In this document: one piece after another, positions 46,159 through 57,662 of the stretch
Position numbering within the stretch: the stretch's first letter is position 1
Layout of the letters: each line of letters begins with the position of its first letter
NCBI GenBank assembly: GCA_020631735.1
Contig: CM036188.1
Span: 9,900,214 to 9,964,213 of the forward strand
Direction of reading: 5' to 3'
DNA length: 64,000 nucleotides
Source: Saccharum officinarum
Lineage: Eukaryota; Streptophyta; Magnoliopsida; Poales; Poaceae
Notes under the pieces: generated by a model
The model's input: only the letters and a program-made list of their open reading frames with translations
Told to the model about the DNA's origin: nothing
Databases searched by the model: none
Position numbers and translations under genes: made by a program

Positions 46159-48224
46159 TCATTCCATAAACCAAACACCCCCAATTTCGTGCAATTCGGC
46201 AGCCGCTTCCCTCATGTTCATTCGATCACCCAGGGCGTCGCAAGTGCAGGAAAGTGCCACTTTCACCAGGGCCACCAAGCACCGGAGGACTCTGCTTTCG
46301 TCTCCTGGATTCGCTCCTCGAGCACACTCCTGGTATTCTTCTAGGAGATGAGCATCGACTATGCCAAGTATCTGAGCAGGAAACCTTGTCTTGCAGAAGC
46401 TGATGATGCTGAGTCCATTGCAGAAGAGAGGATCAGTTGGCCTTTTCCCCGTCAACATCTCCATCAGGACTACCCCAAAGCTGTACACGTCTCCACAAGT
46501 TGATAGGTAACTACCTCCAGCATACTCTGAACATCATTAGGAGGGAAAAAAAGGCACAGTTCAGCATGACATAATTAATAATCTAAATGAGTGCGTATGT
46601 ATATTGTATCACATAAAAAAAAGGTTACAATTTTATGTCTTTTTGTTACCTGGAGCAATGTACCCAATTGTTCCCTTCAAATTTATTGTGCCAGTTGATC
46701 TGGAATCTCCAACTGTCTGTGATCTGGTTTCGAGGTAGAACCTTGCAATGCCGAAGTCCGCTAAATGAGCAGCCATATCGCTATCAAGAAGAATATTGCT
46801 GGGCTTCAAGTCACAGTGAATAATGGGACTCTCACAGTCATGATGTATATATTGCAGCGCATCAGCTACATCAACGATTATTTTCAATCTTTGAGACAGA
46901 TCCAGGTTACTCACAGGGTTTCCATAGCCAGGTGGGTGCAACCAAGTATCCAAACTGCCATTGGGCATGAACCTGTAGACTAGAGCTTTGAAATCGTTTC
47001 CCATGTTGTCGATTGTTGAGCATGCGGTTAGAATTGGAACGAGGTTGCGGTGCCGGATATTTCTCAGAGCTTGGCATTCTGATATGAAACTCCTAGCAGT
47101 CCCTTCCATGGCAAGGTCGAAAACCTTCACAGCCACAACCATGGGTTCCGGAGTTATTAGCCTCCCTTTGTACACTGAACCATGGCTTCCTCTCCCGACC
47201 AAGTTAGATTCTGCGAAGTTCTCTGTGGCTTGAGCAAGATCCTTGTAGGAAACTTTAGGAAATTGCTCACCAGAAAAAGACGGCGGCAACCGTGCTTTTA
47301 GCACCTTCTTTCTTGAGATGATAAAATATATCAGCAATGTGAGCGACACAATGCCTATTATGGGGATCACTATTGTTACAAAATAGTGTCGCCATCCAAT
47401 TCTTTTCTGCGTAGGGTTGGGGCATGGAGGCATATGCAGTTCTAGTACACCTCCACAAAGCCGCAAGTTACCTTCAAGTGAAATGGCTGTAGTGTTTCTG
47501 AATACCCCTTCTGTTGCACTTCACCGTCAAGGTGATTGTGTGACAGATCTAATTGTGCAAGAAGCTGTAGTTTGCTTAGAGAAATGGGATGGAGCCTGAG
47601 AAATTGTTGTGAGAAAGGTTGAGCACGGTCAAACTGCCAAATTGGCCGAAAAATGCGCGGGATGCTTCCTGAGAGAAAGTTTGAGTCCATTATGACAGTT
47701 TGTAACTGCTGGCAAGTGGCCAGAGAAGGTGGAATTTCCCCAGTAAGCTTGTTGGATGAAAGATCCAGATAACTGAGCTGTAGAAGATTACCAACATAAG
47801 GTATTTGGCCTTCGAGATTGTTGTGGGATAATGAACATTGAACAACTGTGGCTGCAATGAGATCTTTTGGTATATTGCCTTCAAGATGTTATAACCAAGG
47901 TCTAAAATTGAGAGCTGTTGAAGTTTTCCTAAACTTGACGGAATGGGACCATGGAATTGGTTAGCTGCTAGAAACAGATCTGACAGCTTTGAAAAATTAC
48001 CAATGGAATCGGGAATGTGCCCACTGAAGTTATTCCATCGAAGGTACAAAACTTTGTAGATTAACCATATTTCCAATCCATCCATCAATCGGACCTGTAA
48101 AACTGTTGCCCACTAGGTCTAATTTAGTTAGTTTCTGAAGGTTTCCTATGCTTGTTGGGACTAATCCATATAGCATGTTGGTTGCAAGCGTGAGGTCGTC
48201 AAGATTAGAGGAAAGGTTTACCAA
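46159..48224 (-). pseudogene. RLK-D: diverged LRR receptor kinase copy, runs into sequence gap
   Basis: Exon 2 is 46159-46526 and is open to its stop (VYSFGVVLMEMLTGKRPTD ... IGGVWFME). The exon 1 donor is at 46648-46649. The kinase is open up to about 47466 (GRGSHGSVYKG, HCDLKPSN with Cys before the catalytic Asp, DFGIARF; TM segment IPIIGIVSLTLLIYFII). Upstream the LRR part has frameshifts near 47500, 47650 and 47885. The N-terminal LRRs and start lie in or beyond the N gap. Its kinase is the best preserved of the four, but as assembled it is a pseudogene. It lacks the tail insertion shared by A-C in the 3' flank, so it is the oldest branch. Confidence 0.85.
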
Positions 48225-48324
48225 NNNNNNNNNNNNNNNNNNNNNNNNNNNNNNNNNNNNNNNNNNNNNNNNNNNNNNNNNNNNNNNNNNNNNNNNNNNN
48301 NNNNNNNNNNNNNNNNNNNNNNNN
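48225..48324. other. Assembly gap (100 N)
   Basis: Exactly 100 N, usually a placeholder for unknown length. RLK-D LRR coding sequence stops at its left edge and a partial MITE begins at its right edge, so missing sequence may include the RLK-D 5' end. Confidence 0.99.
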
Positions 48325-48527
48325 AGCAGTTTCGTTGTTATTTGGCAAATATTGTCCAATCATAGTTTAATTAGGCTTAAAAGATTTGTCTCGTCCATTT
48401 CGTCTAAACTGTATAATTAGTTTTATTTTTTTATCTATATTTAATGCTTCATGCATGCGTTCAAAGATTCGATGTGACGGAGAATCTGAAAAATTTGGCA
48501 AAATTTTTGGCATCTAAACGGTGCCCT
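48325..48527. mobile_element. Partial MITE (GGCCTTGTTTAG family) at the gap edge
   Basis: Inverted orientation: GGCTTAAAAGATTTGTCTCG core and the end CATCTAAACGGTGCCC. Its other end is lost in the N gap. Confidence 0.75.
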
Positions 48528-48578
48528 AAGGGCACGCCCAGCGTAAGCACACAGATACATTAGCCTCAGACTCCACGT

Positions 48579-48819
48579 GGCCCTGTTTACTTCCCATGCA
48601 AACCCAAAATATCTCCTCTTCCACCCATCACATCGAATCTTTAAACGCATGCATGGAGCATTAAATGTAGGTAAAAAAATAATTAATTGTATAGTTTGTC
48701 TGTAAAGTTCGAGACGAATCTTTTGAATCTAATTAATCCATGGTTGGACAAATTTTACTAAATAACAACGAAAAGTGCTACAGTAACTTTTCACCCAATT
48801 TTCCTCAACTAAACACAGC
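48579..48819. mobile_element. MITE (GGCCTTGTTTAG family)
   Basis: Starts GGCCCTGTTTACTTCCC, with core ATCACATCGAATCTTT and GAGACGAATCTTTTGAATC, and ends near AACTAAACACAGC. It sits 50 bp from the previous copy in opposite orientation. Confidence 0.75.
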
Positions 48820-49370
48820 AACATTCTGTCGTTCTCGTCTTGCAGAGAAAAAGACTATCTTGTGCAGTAAAAAGACTGTGCATGTGGCACCTTTCCTCAT
48901 TTTTCTCCCTCCCAGGCCACCATGAGCCGGTCACATCGCATTCTTTAGCATTGTCTTCTGCTGTTTGTCAGCTAGGAACACTGGTTCTTCTGCAGACTAC
49001 CACTGACCTCGGCGAGACCACCGTGGCGCCTGGGGCAGTATGCAACCGTGGCATCATGGCGACAACCCGCCATGATCGGTGGCGGGTTAGGGGTACCCCG
49101 CCACCATGCATGGCGGGGTACACCCTTCCACGCTGGCCTGCAGGGTGCCACGTGGCCCCTACACCTCGCCACCATGCTTGGCGGGGTTCAGTGCAATTGC
49201 CCCGCCATGCATGGTGGCGGGGCCAAACGGGCTAGTTTTAAAAAAAACTTTCAAATTCGGGTCAAATTTAAAATATGTTTCAAATTTGGGCTAAAAATAA
49301 AAAAAATCGAAGTGGCCGCGGCGAAGATGTAGAAGAGATTGACGCGGTAGCACCGTACCAGCGGCCACAC
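48820..49370. repeat. Cluster of CCGCCATGCATGGCGG-type palindromes
   Basis: No gene is supported. Between about 49020 and 49225 the core GCCACCATGCATGGCGGGG and variants (ACCCGCCATGATCGG, CACCATGCTTGGCGGGG, CCCCGCCATGCATGGTGGCG) recur five or six times in both orientations within GC-rich DNA. AT-rich sequence with the repeated word TTTCAAATT follows. I do not recognise the element family. Confidence 0.5.
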
Positions 49371-49378
49371 CTCGTGCT

Positions 49379-49654
49379 TAGGGATGAAAACGGATCGGAT
49401 ACGGACGGATATCACTGATATCGTATTTGTTTTCATATTTATGTCCGGATTCGGATTCGAATACGGATAGTATAAAAAATGCCGGATAGGATACGATTGG
49501 ATATCGACATCATAAATATGTGATTTAAATATTCAGATACGAATACGGTATCGGATGTTAAATATCCGGACCCGGATACGGACGAATTAAAACCACTCTA
49601 AACGAATTCGGTCTCGAATACAGTCGGAAAATATCCGTACCGTTTTCATCCCTA
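49379..49654. mobile_element. hAT-type MITE, 8-bp TSD CTCGTGCT
   Basis: 276 bp with inverted ends TAGGGATGAAAACGG and CCGTTTTCATCCCTA and a perfect 8-bp duplication CTCGTGCT (49371-49378 and 49655-49662). The interior is rich in CGGATACGGA/ATATCCG words. The 8-bp duplication fits the hAT superfamily. Confidence 0.85.
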
Positions 49655-49802
49655 CTCGTGCTGCCCCACGGGTTGAGCGGTCTGGAACCCGACGCAAACC
49701 AGCCCGGTTGTGCCCTCCAAATACGGTTTGACGTGGGCTGATTTACGAGTTGTCCGGGTTGCAAGCGGACCATGTACAGGGCTACCTCGAATCTCAAAAC
49801 TT

Positions 49803-49922
49803 GCCAGCTTGTTCGCTTATGCTGAAAATAAATGGCTAAAAGTACTATTGACTGATTTATGTAAGAGAAAGACACTATTAGTTGATTGAAAATAATGAGC
49901 TGAAAGCTCAAGCGAACAGGCT
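49803..49922. mobile_element. Small MITE with TTGTTCGCTT ends
   Basis: About 120 bp with ends TTGTTCGCTT and AAGCGAACAG and body GGCTAAAAGTACTATTGAC. It is the same family as the degraded copy in TGA intron 8 (495-617). Confidence 0.6.
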
Positions 49923-50461
49923 GTTCGCATTTTTCCTCACCAGTTTCCTCGGTAGCAAAATAAATAACTAAAAGAGCGCCATACACGACATGTCGGCAGG
50001 CAGTGTCAGCCGTTAGCCCGTTACGTACTGTACGTGCAACACGACAACGCGAAGAAGCAAAACGTGGCCGGCCAGCTTTTCCCGTGGCAGCAGGCCGGTG
50101 ACTTTATTTTGACTAATCAGGCACGACGGAGGTGTTCCCACGCATACATCAACGTGGACACTGCGGACTTTTCCCATGATGAAGCAGCGTGGCTGGAATC
50201 TACATGCATGTGAAGCTGCAGCCGTCCATCCCAGTCGAACTTGCCAGGAAAACCCATATCCTGGTCTAGAGGGTACGGAGTAGCTAGCTGGGGAAGGCGA
50301 AAACAGTTCATATTGTCACACAAGCTAAGTTTGTCCAAGTGGCAATGGTTAGAGAAGATTTCCAAACATGTGCACTGTTGAACTATTTGCGTTCCTGAGA
50401 TGGTCGGAGAGAACATCCAAGCAACCACAAGGTATATAAGAATTGGATTCCGACTCTCTTA
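49923..50461. other. Intergenic, one unrecognised minus-strand frame
   Basis: A 103-codon minus-strand frame (50117-50428) has no recognisable domain and no supporting context. I do not call it a gene. Confidence 0.4.
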
Positions 50462-50469
50462 TTCCTAGC

Positions 50470-50619
50470 CAGTGGCGGAGGCAGGATTGACAACTGAGGA
50501 TGCTTCCTCTTCTTCTTCCTCCCGCCCCTCCTTTCCTTCTTCTTTCTCCTCAAATTTGTAGGGGAGCTTAGGGGGGCTCTATGGGAACGCCCCCCGCTCC
50601 ACCATTGGCTCCGCCGTTG
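50470..50619. mobile_element. hAT-type MITE with CAGTGGCGGAG ends
   Basis: 150 bp starting CAGTGGCGGAGGC and ending GGCTCCGCCGTTG. It is flanked by TTCCTAGC (50462-50469) and TTCCCAGC (50620-50627), an 8-bp duplication with one mismatch. The interior is CT-rich. Confidence 0.75.
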
Positions 50620-50627
50620 TTCCCAGC

Positions 50628-52185
50628 TAATAACCCATTACGTGCGATGCAAAGACCGCTAGGCCTTGCTTGTCACATGTATGTATACCTAATAATAAAG
50701 AGACAAAATTTCTCTCCACCTATTTTTTTTGGTCCGGCTCCCTCTAACTACCGGATAATTGAGAGTTTCTTCTGTCCAGACTTATATAACTTGTGCTCAT
50801 ACGAGTTAGTATAGCTCTTGTCTAGCGCAATACGGAGGTGGTTTCTGATTCTTCTTTTATCCACCGTGGATCCAATTTGCTACAATGGAACTATTTTCTG
50901 ACTCCATGACGGTTTTCAATTCTCTTTTCTGATTTTTCCCCGACGATGGTACAGTTTTCTGTGATTTCTGATTTGTTTTGGTTTTCTGTTTTTTTTCATC
51001 GGCAAGTTTTGTTTTTCGATGCGTGGCCACATTTGCATTCAACAAGATATCAACTCTCCAAATCCAACACGTGATCAGGTTAGCAAACTAAAACTAGCAC
51101 AATCTAAATCCAATAGGAGACCAGTTCTCAAGCCGTGCACGTGTAGGCCATGGTATATAGAGTTTAAAGACTCAAGTCATCTAGGTAAGTTTTCTTTGCA
51201 TCGTTTTTCTTTTTTGCATGGTCATTCCTGTCTTCTTTCCGTTTTTTCTAGAATATCTCCTTTTTCCTATATATAAACACCAAAAACAAAAATAAGTAAT
51301 AAATCTGATATTATAGATTTTTGAACTCTTGACTTGCTAATTCACAAACATACAAATATTCCAAGCACTAAACTATTGGTGTACTTTTGATTAGAGATAA
51401 AACTTATTTTAATTATTAGAACATGGATCAACGATCAAACCATGAACTAAAATAATTTTAAAAAGTTTGATAGGAGAATTTTAATTCGTTAGACTTAATA
51501 TGACATTGTCATATTATTAACGATATTAACTTTATTATGGATGTCATTATCATCATAAAATAAATTATACCCATTAAAATTTATGAAAAAATGTAAAATA
51601 TAAATAGATATATAACATTTTTGTCCTTATTTCCTATTAGCATATGATAGTTTTTTCTTCTCCTGTTGCAACGCACGGGCATATTTGCTTGTAGATATAG
51701 TTTCATAGTGAAACTATATTTAACTACTGTCATAATCTTAGTGTAAACTAATTAATGGCTATAAAACATGCTGGATAATCCCGTAACCTTCAGAAAAGAG
51801 GGACCAAAGCTATTATCTTGTCTTTTCCAATTTCGTTTGAACAATTTAGTTTTGACCATAGATAGCAGTGTCCATTTTGATGGGAATCCTTGTGTCCTTA
51901 GGTTACAACTTCAAGCTCTGATTCTCAGGTTACAACTTCAAACCCCTGACGTTTTATTAAGAATTAAAGCATGAACTTGCCAGTCCATCGCATAAGACTG
52001 AATTATACTTCCAACTTTACACAGAGATTATATTTTTTTTTTCGGCAACATCAATGACACATGCTAAGGGGACACTAATTAATTCTAAGATATTAATATT
52101 TTATGATTTGAATGACCTGATAAAGCAAACTGGAAAAAAAGATAGGTTGACATTTTTAGAAGAAATAAAGTTCTTTTTACATTTA
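50628..52185. other. AT-rich intergenic region, possible decayed Helitron
   Basis: No gene is seen. Near 50683 the sequence TACCTAATAATAAAGAG, and near 51663-51695 GTTGCAACGCACGGGCAT, resemble the 5' and 3' ends of short grass Helitrons. A proper TC start and CTRR end are not clear, so this is tentative. A 30-bp direct repeat (AGGTTACAACTTCAA) lies at about 51900-51945, and a T run with CGGC at about 52030. Confidence 0.3.
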
Positions 52186-52327
52186 TATTATATAGTTTTG
52201 AGTAACTCCGCCTATGTTGACTGGAAGACTTTCTTAAGTCGTCTCAACATAGCCGGTCCCAAGCCCGGGTAAAGGAGGAGGGTGTGTTAAGGTCTGGCAA
52301 ACCAACAGTAAAAAAACAGCCACTCTC

Positions 52328-55300
52328 ATGGATTTGAAACCCACAAGAGATTCGTTGGGGCGTAACCCTCTTAGCGACGCGCTACATCGGAACCCGGGTG
52401 TGGTGTTAAATGGGCAAGGGCCGGGTCGTCATCCCCTTAGTGGCGCGTCGTATCGTGACCCGGGTACGATGAAAAATGAGCAAGGGTCGGGCCGTCGCAA
52501 CCTTAGTGGCGCGCTACATCTACGCCCGGGTGTAGTGAAAAATGAGCAAGGGTCTTCGCACTTCCCTCGACGGGTGCGAAGGGTAAGGAAGCTAGCCGAG
52601 CCAACTAGGATTCGTCTAGGTAGCTGGAATGTAGGGTCCCTAACGGGTAAGCTAAGAGAGCTAGTCGATGCAGCAATTAGAAGACGTGTAAATATTCTAT
52701 GCGTTCAGGAGACTAAATGGAAGGGCCAGAAGGCGAAGGAGGTGGAGGATACTGGCTTCAAACTTTGGTACACGGGGACAACATCGGGTAGGAATGGTGT
52801 AGACATCTTGATCGATAGGAGCCTTAAGGATGGTGTCGTTGATGTTAGGAGGCAAGGCGACCGGATTATCTTGGTCAAGCTGCTAGTTGGAGATTTGGCT
52901 CTGAATGTGATCAGTGCCTATGCCCCTCAGGTAGGTCTTAGCGAGGGCACCAAGAGGCAGTTTTGGGAAGATCTTGATAGCATGGTTAGTACCGTGCCTA
53001 TCAGCGAGAAACTCTTTATAGGAGGAGACCTCAACGGCCATGTTGGTGCGACTAATGTAGGTTTCGAGCGGGTGCACGGGGGGTTCGGGTATGGTAGTAG
53101 GAATCAAGAGGGGGAGGATGTTTTGAACTTCGCGCTGGCCTATGACTTGTTGATAGCGAACACCCTCTTTAGGAAGAGGGAATCTCATCTAGTAACCTTT
53201 CGTAGTGGACAACACTCGAGCCAGATCGACTTTATCCTTGCAAGGAGGGAGGATAGACGTGCTTGCTTTGATTGTAAGGTGTTACCTGGGGAGTGTGTTG
53301 TCCCTCAACATAAGCTTGTGGTGGCGGACTTTCGCTTTCGGGTACGTGTCCACCGGGACAAACGGGCCAAGATTGCGAGAACGAAGTGGTGGAAGCTTAG
53401 AGGGGAAGCAGCGCAGACGTTTAAGGAGAGGATGCTAGACGAGGGACCTTGGGAAGAAGGAGAAGATGCCGACGACATGTGGCTAAAGATGGCAACATGT
53501 GTCCGGAATGTGGCTTCGGAAGTGTTTGGCGTGAGTAGGGGAGGCAAACGGGAAGCGAAAGACACATGGTGGTGGAATGACGAGGTGCAAAGGGCTATTA
53601 GGGAGAAGAAGGAGTGTTTCAAGCGTCTCCACCATGACAAGAGTGTAGCCAACATCGAGAACTATAAAATAGCGAAGAGGGTTGCAAAGCGAGCTGTGAG
53701 TGTAGCAAAAGGTCAGGCGTATGATGGCCTTTATCAGCGGCTAGGCACGAAGGAAGGGGAGAAGGACATTTATAGGATGGCTAGAATCCGCGAGAGGAAG
53801 ACAAGGGACATCAACCAAATAAAATGCATCAAGGATGGGACAGATCGACTTCTGGTGAAGGATGAGGAGATCAAGGACAGATGGAGAGAGTACTTCGACA
53901 AGCTGTTTAATGGAGAGAATGAGGGTCCTGCCCTTGAGTTGGACGACTCATTTGACGATACCAACAGACGCTTTGTGAGGAGAATTCAGGAGGCAGAGAT
54001 CGGAGAGGCTTTGAAGAGGATGAAGGGAGGTAAAGCGATGGGCCCTGATGGTATCCCCATTGAGGTGTGGAGATACCTAGGCGCCAGAGCGATAGTATGG
54101 TTAACTAAGCTTTTTAACCTTATTTTTCGGTCAAACAAGATGCCTGAAGAATGGAAGAGAAGTATATTAGTACCTATCTTCAAGAACAAGGGAGATGTTC
54201 AAAGTTGTACTAACTACCGTGGGATTAAGTTGATGAGTCATACGATGAAGCTCTGGGAGAGGGTTATCGAGCATCGCCTAAGGAGAGTGACACATGTGAC
54301 CCAAAATCAGTTTGGGTTCATGCCTGGTAGGTCGACCATGGAGGCGATTTTCTTATTACGACAATTGATGGAGAGATATAGGGAGCAGAAGAAGGACTTG
54401 CACATGGTCTTTATTGACCTCGAGAAGGCATATGACAAAGTACCGAGAAATGTCATGTGGTGGGCCTTGGAAAAGCACAAAGTCCCAACTAAGTACGTTA
54501 CCCTCATCAAGGATATGTACAGGGATGTGGTGACGTTTGTCCGAACATGTGATGGCGACACCAGTGACTTTCCAATTAAAATAGGACTGCATCAGGGGTC
54601 AGCTTTGAGCCCTTATTTATTTGCTTTGGTGATGGATGAGGTCACAAGGGACATACAAGGTGATATCCCTTGGTGTATGCTCTTTGCTGATGATGTGGTG
54701 CTAGTTGACGACAGTAGGGCGGGAGTTAATAGGAAGTTAGAACTATAGAGGCACACGTTAGAGTCGAAAGGGTTCAGACTTAGTAGGACTAAGACCGAGT
54801 ATATGAGGTGCGATTTCAGCGCGACTAGGCACGAGGAGGGAGACGTTAGCCTCGATGGGCAAGTGGTGGCCAAGAAGGATACTTTTCGGTATTTAGGGTC
54901 GATGCTACAAAAGGATGGAGACATTGATGAAGATGTTAGGCATAGAATTTCAGCCGGCTGGTTGAAATGGCGTCAAGCTTCTAGCGTTCTCTGTGACAAA
55001 AGGGTGCCTCAGAAGCTGAAAGGTAAGTTCTATAGGACGGCGATTCGTCCGGCGATGTTATATGGTGCTGAGTGTTGGCCTACAAAAAGGCGACATGTCC
55101 AGCAATTGAGTGTAGCGGAGATGCGTATGTTGCGTTGGTGTTGTGGGCACACAAGGAGGGATAGAGTACGGAACGACGATATTCGGGATAGGGTTGGGGT
55201 GGCATCAATTGAGGAGAAATTGATTCAACATCGGTTGAGATGGTTTGGACATGTCCAACGGAGGCCTCCTGAGGCGCCGGTGCGTAGTGGAGTTCTAAAG

Positions 55301-55450
55301 CGGGCCGATAATGTAAAGAGCGGTAGAGGTCGACCTAAACTAACTTGGGACGAGTCCGTTAAGAGAGATCTTAAGGAGTGGAATATCCCCAAGGATTTAG
55401 CTATGGACAGGAGCGCTTGGAGATTAGCAATCAACGTGCCTGAACCGTGA
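52328..55450 (+). pseudogene. RTE ORF: AP endonuclease and reverse transcriptase with one in-frame stop
   Basis: The start is ATG 52328 ([15 protein letters not shown]). The first about 75 residues are three 22-residue repeats. The endonuclease begins near residue 92 ([15 protein letters not shown]) and contains [16 protein letters not shown] and [10 protein letters not shown]. The RT includes [67 protein letters not shown] and FADD (in [11 protein letters not shown], near residue 786). A TAG stop follows at 54746-54748. The same frame then continues from there to a stop at 55448-55450, with the RTE C-terminal block ([39 protein letters not shown]). There are no frameshifts, so a single substitution separates it from a full-length frame. 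Confidence 0.93.
52355..52557 (+). repeat. 66-bp (22-codon) tandem repeats at RTE ORF N-terminus
   Basis: The motif CTTAG recurs at spacing 66 (TTAG at 52371, 52437 and 52503). Each unit encodes a block like [18 protein letters not shown]. Unit length is a multiple of three and all units are in frame. Confidence 0.8.
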
Positions 55451-55604
55451 CATCTTTTGTCTTGTGCCCTTTATGTCCCTTTATGTGTCTCCCTGTTTCT
55501 CGTCTCTTTTGGGTTTCATCTCTAGCCTACCCCAACTTGCTTGGGACAAAAGGCTATGTTGTTGTTGTTGTTGTTGTTGTTGTTGTATTATATAGTTTTG
55601 AGTA

Positions 55605-56680
55605 GTATTTATCTTAAGAAATACTATCGTATAACTTATCCTTGTGAATCATGCACATAATGTTACCTTCTGATTTCTGCACATTGCAAGAACGATAGTA
55701 TTTTCCAAGAAATGTGCACTTGAGAAATTAACTCATAGTTAATCCCTAGTTGTTTCGAGTAAGATATTTTCCAATAAATGTTATTGCCAAAATATTGTGG
55801 CAAGGTGAAACTGTTCAAGAACACAAGATGCACTAAGACAATTTAACCACAGTTTTGAATATCCCTACTCCACAGTTATTTTCACCAACCTGTAGGCACA
55901 GATTCAATTTGATATGTCTAGGATATAATAATCTAGCAAAAACAGTAGTGTACTTAATAAGCAAAAATACAATCATTTGAGTGACACAAGGTGCTATTGT
56001 TACTCTAGCAAAAGGTGCGTGGTTTTAAGAACTGATAGACATTGATTCATCTGTTTCTAACTAAAAATTCCCATATATATCATCCTTGATATTCAAGACT
56101 GATGCTCTGGAAAATGGGTGCTTCGTCCTAAGAAGGTATAACTTGTAGAGTAATATATGTAAGCTTGGTCCACATGAGAAACTAAGGGAATAAAAAGACA
56201 AGTTCTACAAGACAAAGAAATCTTGAAGACGGTGCTTCTATCCACATAAACTCTTCTCTTCAATTAGTTATGTCATTTTATTACTGAGTTGCTTTCTCAA
56301 GTCTAGGCTTGTAGACATCTCATCCAGAAAAAGAATAACTTCCTGTAGCTGTCATTCAATTCTTAAATCCTGGACTCGAAGACAAAACTAGCCAAGAAAA
56401 GACATGAAATAAGTAAAATGAGTCCTGTAAGAAAACCATACCTTGCATTGACTGGTGCCATAAGAGTAACTATGAGTTAATTTCTCAAGTCCAGGTACAT
56501 ATGCTTGATTCCACACATTGCTAGCTTAGGCAACCATAACATGGTATGGACTTTGATCCATATTTCTACGTTTCTAATTTGTATATACATTTTTCTACAA
56601 GGTCACTGAGTTGTGATATTAAAATAAAATCTATTTCCTAAACAAATGTTAGCTTCATATATAAAAATAGGATTACCAAG
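55605..56680. other. AT-rich intergenic region
   Basis: No gene, MITE with clear ends or RNA gene was recognised. Several phrases recur in altered form (TTAACTCATAGTTAATCCC and GAGTTAATTTCTCAAGTCC), but I cannot assign them. Confidence 0.5.
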
Positions 56681-56685
56681 CAGAT

Positions 56686-57177
56686 TGTCACACACCAACA
56701 CGGGTCGTACTCATCGGCAGAGAAAACGGGCCAACTAGGGCCCGAGGAGGGGGCGTCGCCGCCACGTCACACGTCAAGTACCTAGCCCCCAGCAGCGAAG
56801 CAAGACATGGGCCAAAGTGCCTTATTGGGTCCAAAGTAGGCCCAATGCAAACAGTACCAGCGGTACTGTAGCGCTGCGCACTATAGCCCCTGCCGCCGCC
56901 GCCCTAGGTTAGGTTAAATCAGTTTAGATCGCTTAGAGGCTAAGTTGATCCGGGACTATAAATATAGGAGCATTGTAACCAATTGGAATTAAGAATAGAA
57001 TAGCCGAAAGGCCTTTATCCTCTCCTCTCTTCTTCTTCTTCCATGCGTCGCCGCCTCTCTCTCCCTCCTCTCTCCTAGTGCCGCCACCCCCAAACCCTAA
57101 CCCTAGCCGCCGCCCATCATAGCCGCCGCCGCCCAGAGCTACGCCGCCGGTCACCCCCCTCCGCCACGCTTGTTACA
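56686..57177 (+). mobile_element. Solo LTR, 5-bp TSD CAGAT
   Basis: 492 bp beginning TGTCACACACC and ending CTTGTTACA, flanked by CAGAT on both sides (56681-56685 and 57178-57182). A TATA box (CTATAAATATAG) lies at about 56956-56967, with a TGTAACC-type stretch about 25 bp downstream, then a CT- and GCC-rich tail, as in plant LTR promoters. No internal retroelement coding sequence is nearby, so it is a solo LTR left by recombination. The strand is inferred from the TATA box. Confidence 0.82.
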
Positions 57178-57364
57178 CAGATGGTGTCTATTAGTGAAAG
57201 CCAAGAAATTGTGCAACTATTTAAATACACAATTGACTGATGTCAATAAGACTACTTCTTGTAGTCACAACAATTAACTTTTGGGCGTGGGCGTGGCCCC
57301 AAGTACTACTTCATTTGACTACAACATATATCGTTGTATTACAATGAAACATCCAGAGTAATTA

Positions 57365-57659
57365 GGCCAGTCTCAATAGGAAGTTTCATTACGTCGTTTC
57401 CAAGACTGCCATGTTATGTGAAATGAAATAAAACTTGGATGAAACACTCACTCTCAATGGAGAATTTCATTCCAGGGTTTTATAGGTATTTAATTTTAAG
57501 ACTCATAGAGAGTTGGTAATCGTGCTAAGAGAGTTTCATCTAAATGAAACTCATTTCTTCTCTCTCTTCTTAAATACACTGTCATGTCATCTAAAATGCC
57601 TATGCGATAACCTATTTAATGCAAATGAAACTCACGTGAAACTCTCGCTGAGACTAGCC
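57365..57659. mobile_element. Tourist/PIF-Harbinger-like MITE, TSD TTA
   Basis: Inverted ends GGCCAGTCTCAATAGG and, inverted, GGCTAGTCTCAGCGAG. TTA flanks both sides (57362-57364 and 57660-57662). The interior is full of ATGAAAC/GTTTCAT words. Confidence 0.8.
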
Positions 57660-57662
57660 TTA

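Larger units (their letters stand above)
52205..55585 (+). mobile_element. RTE-clade non-LTR retrotransposon, near intact, 19-bp TSD
   Basis: Flanked by TATTATATAGTTTTGAGTA at 52186-52204 and 55586-55604. It ends in a (TTG)n tail (about 55556-55585), typical of plant RTE elements instead of poly(A). One long frame codes endonuclease and RT and is broken once by a TAG at 54746-54748. The perfect 19-bp duplication suggests a recent insertion. Confidence 0.93.

Noticed and set aside
50117..50428. 103-codon minus-strand frame as a small gene
   Set aside because: No recognisable domain, splice context or codon bias.
52028..52046. T-run followed by CGGCAAC as a fourth tail-only insertion
   Set aside because: No flanking direct repeat could be found.
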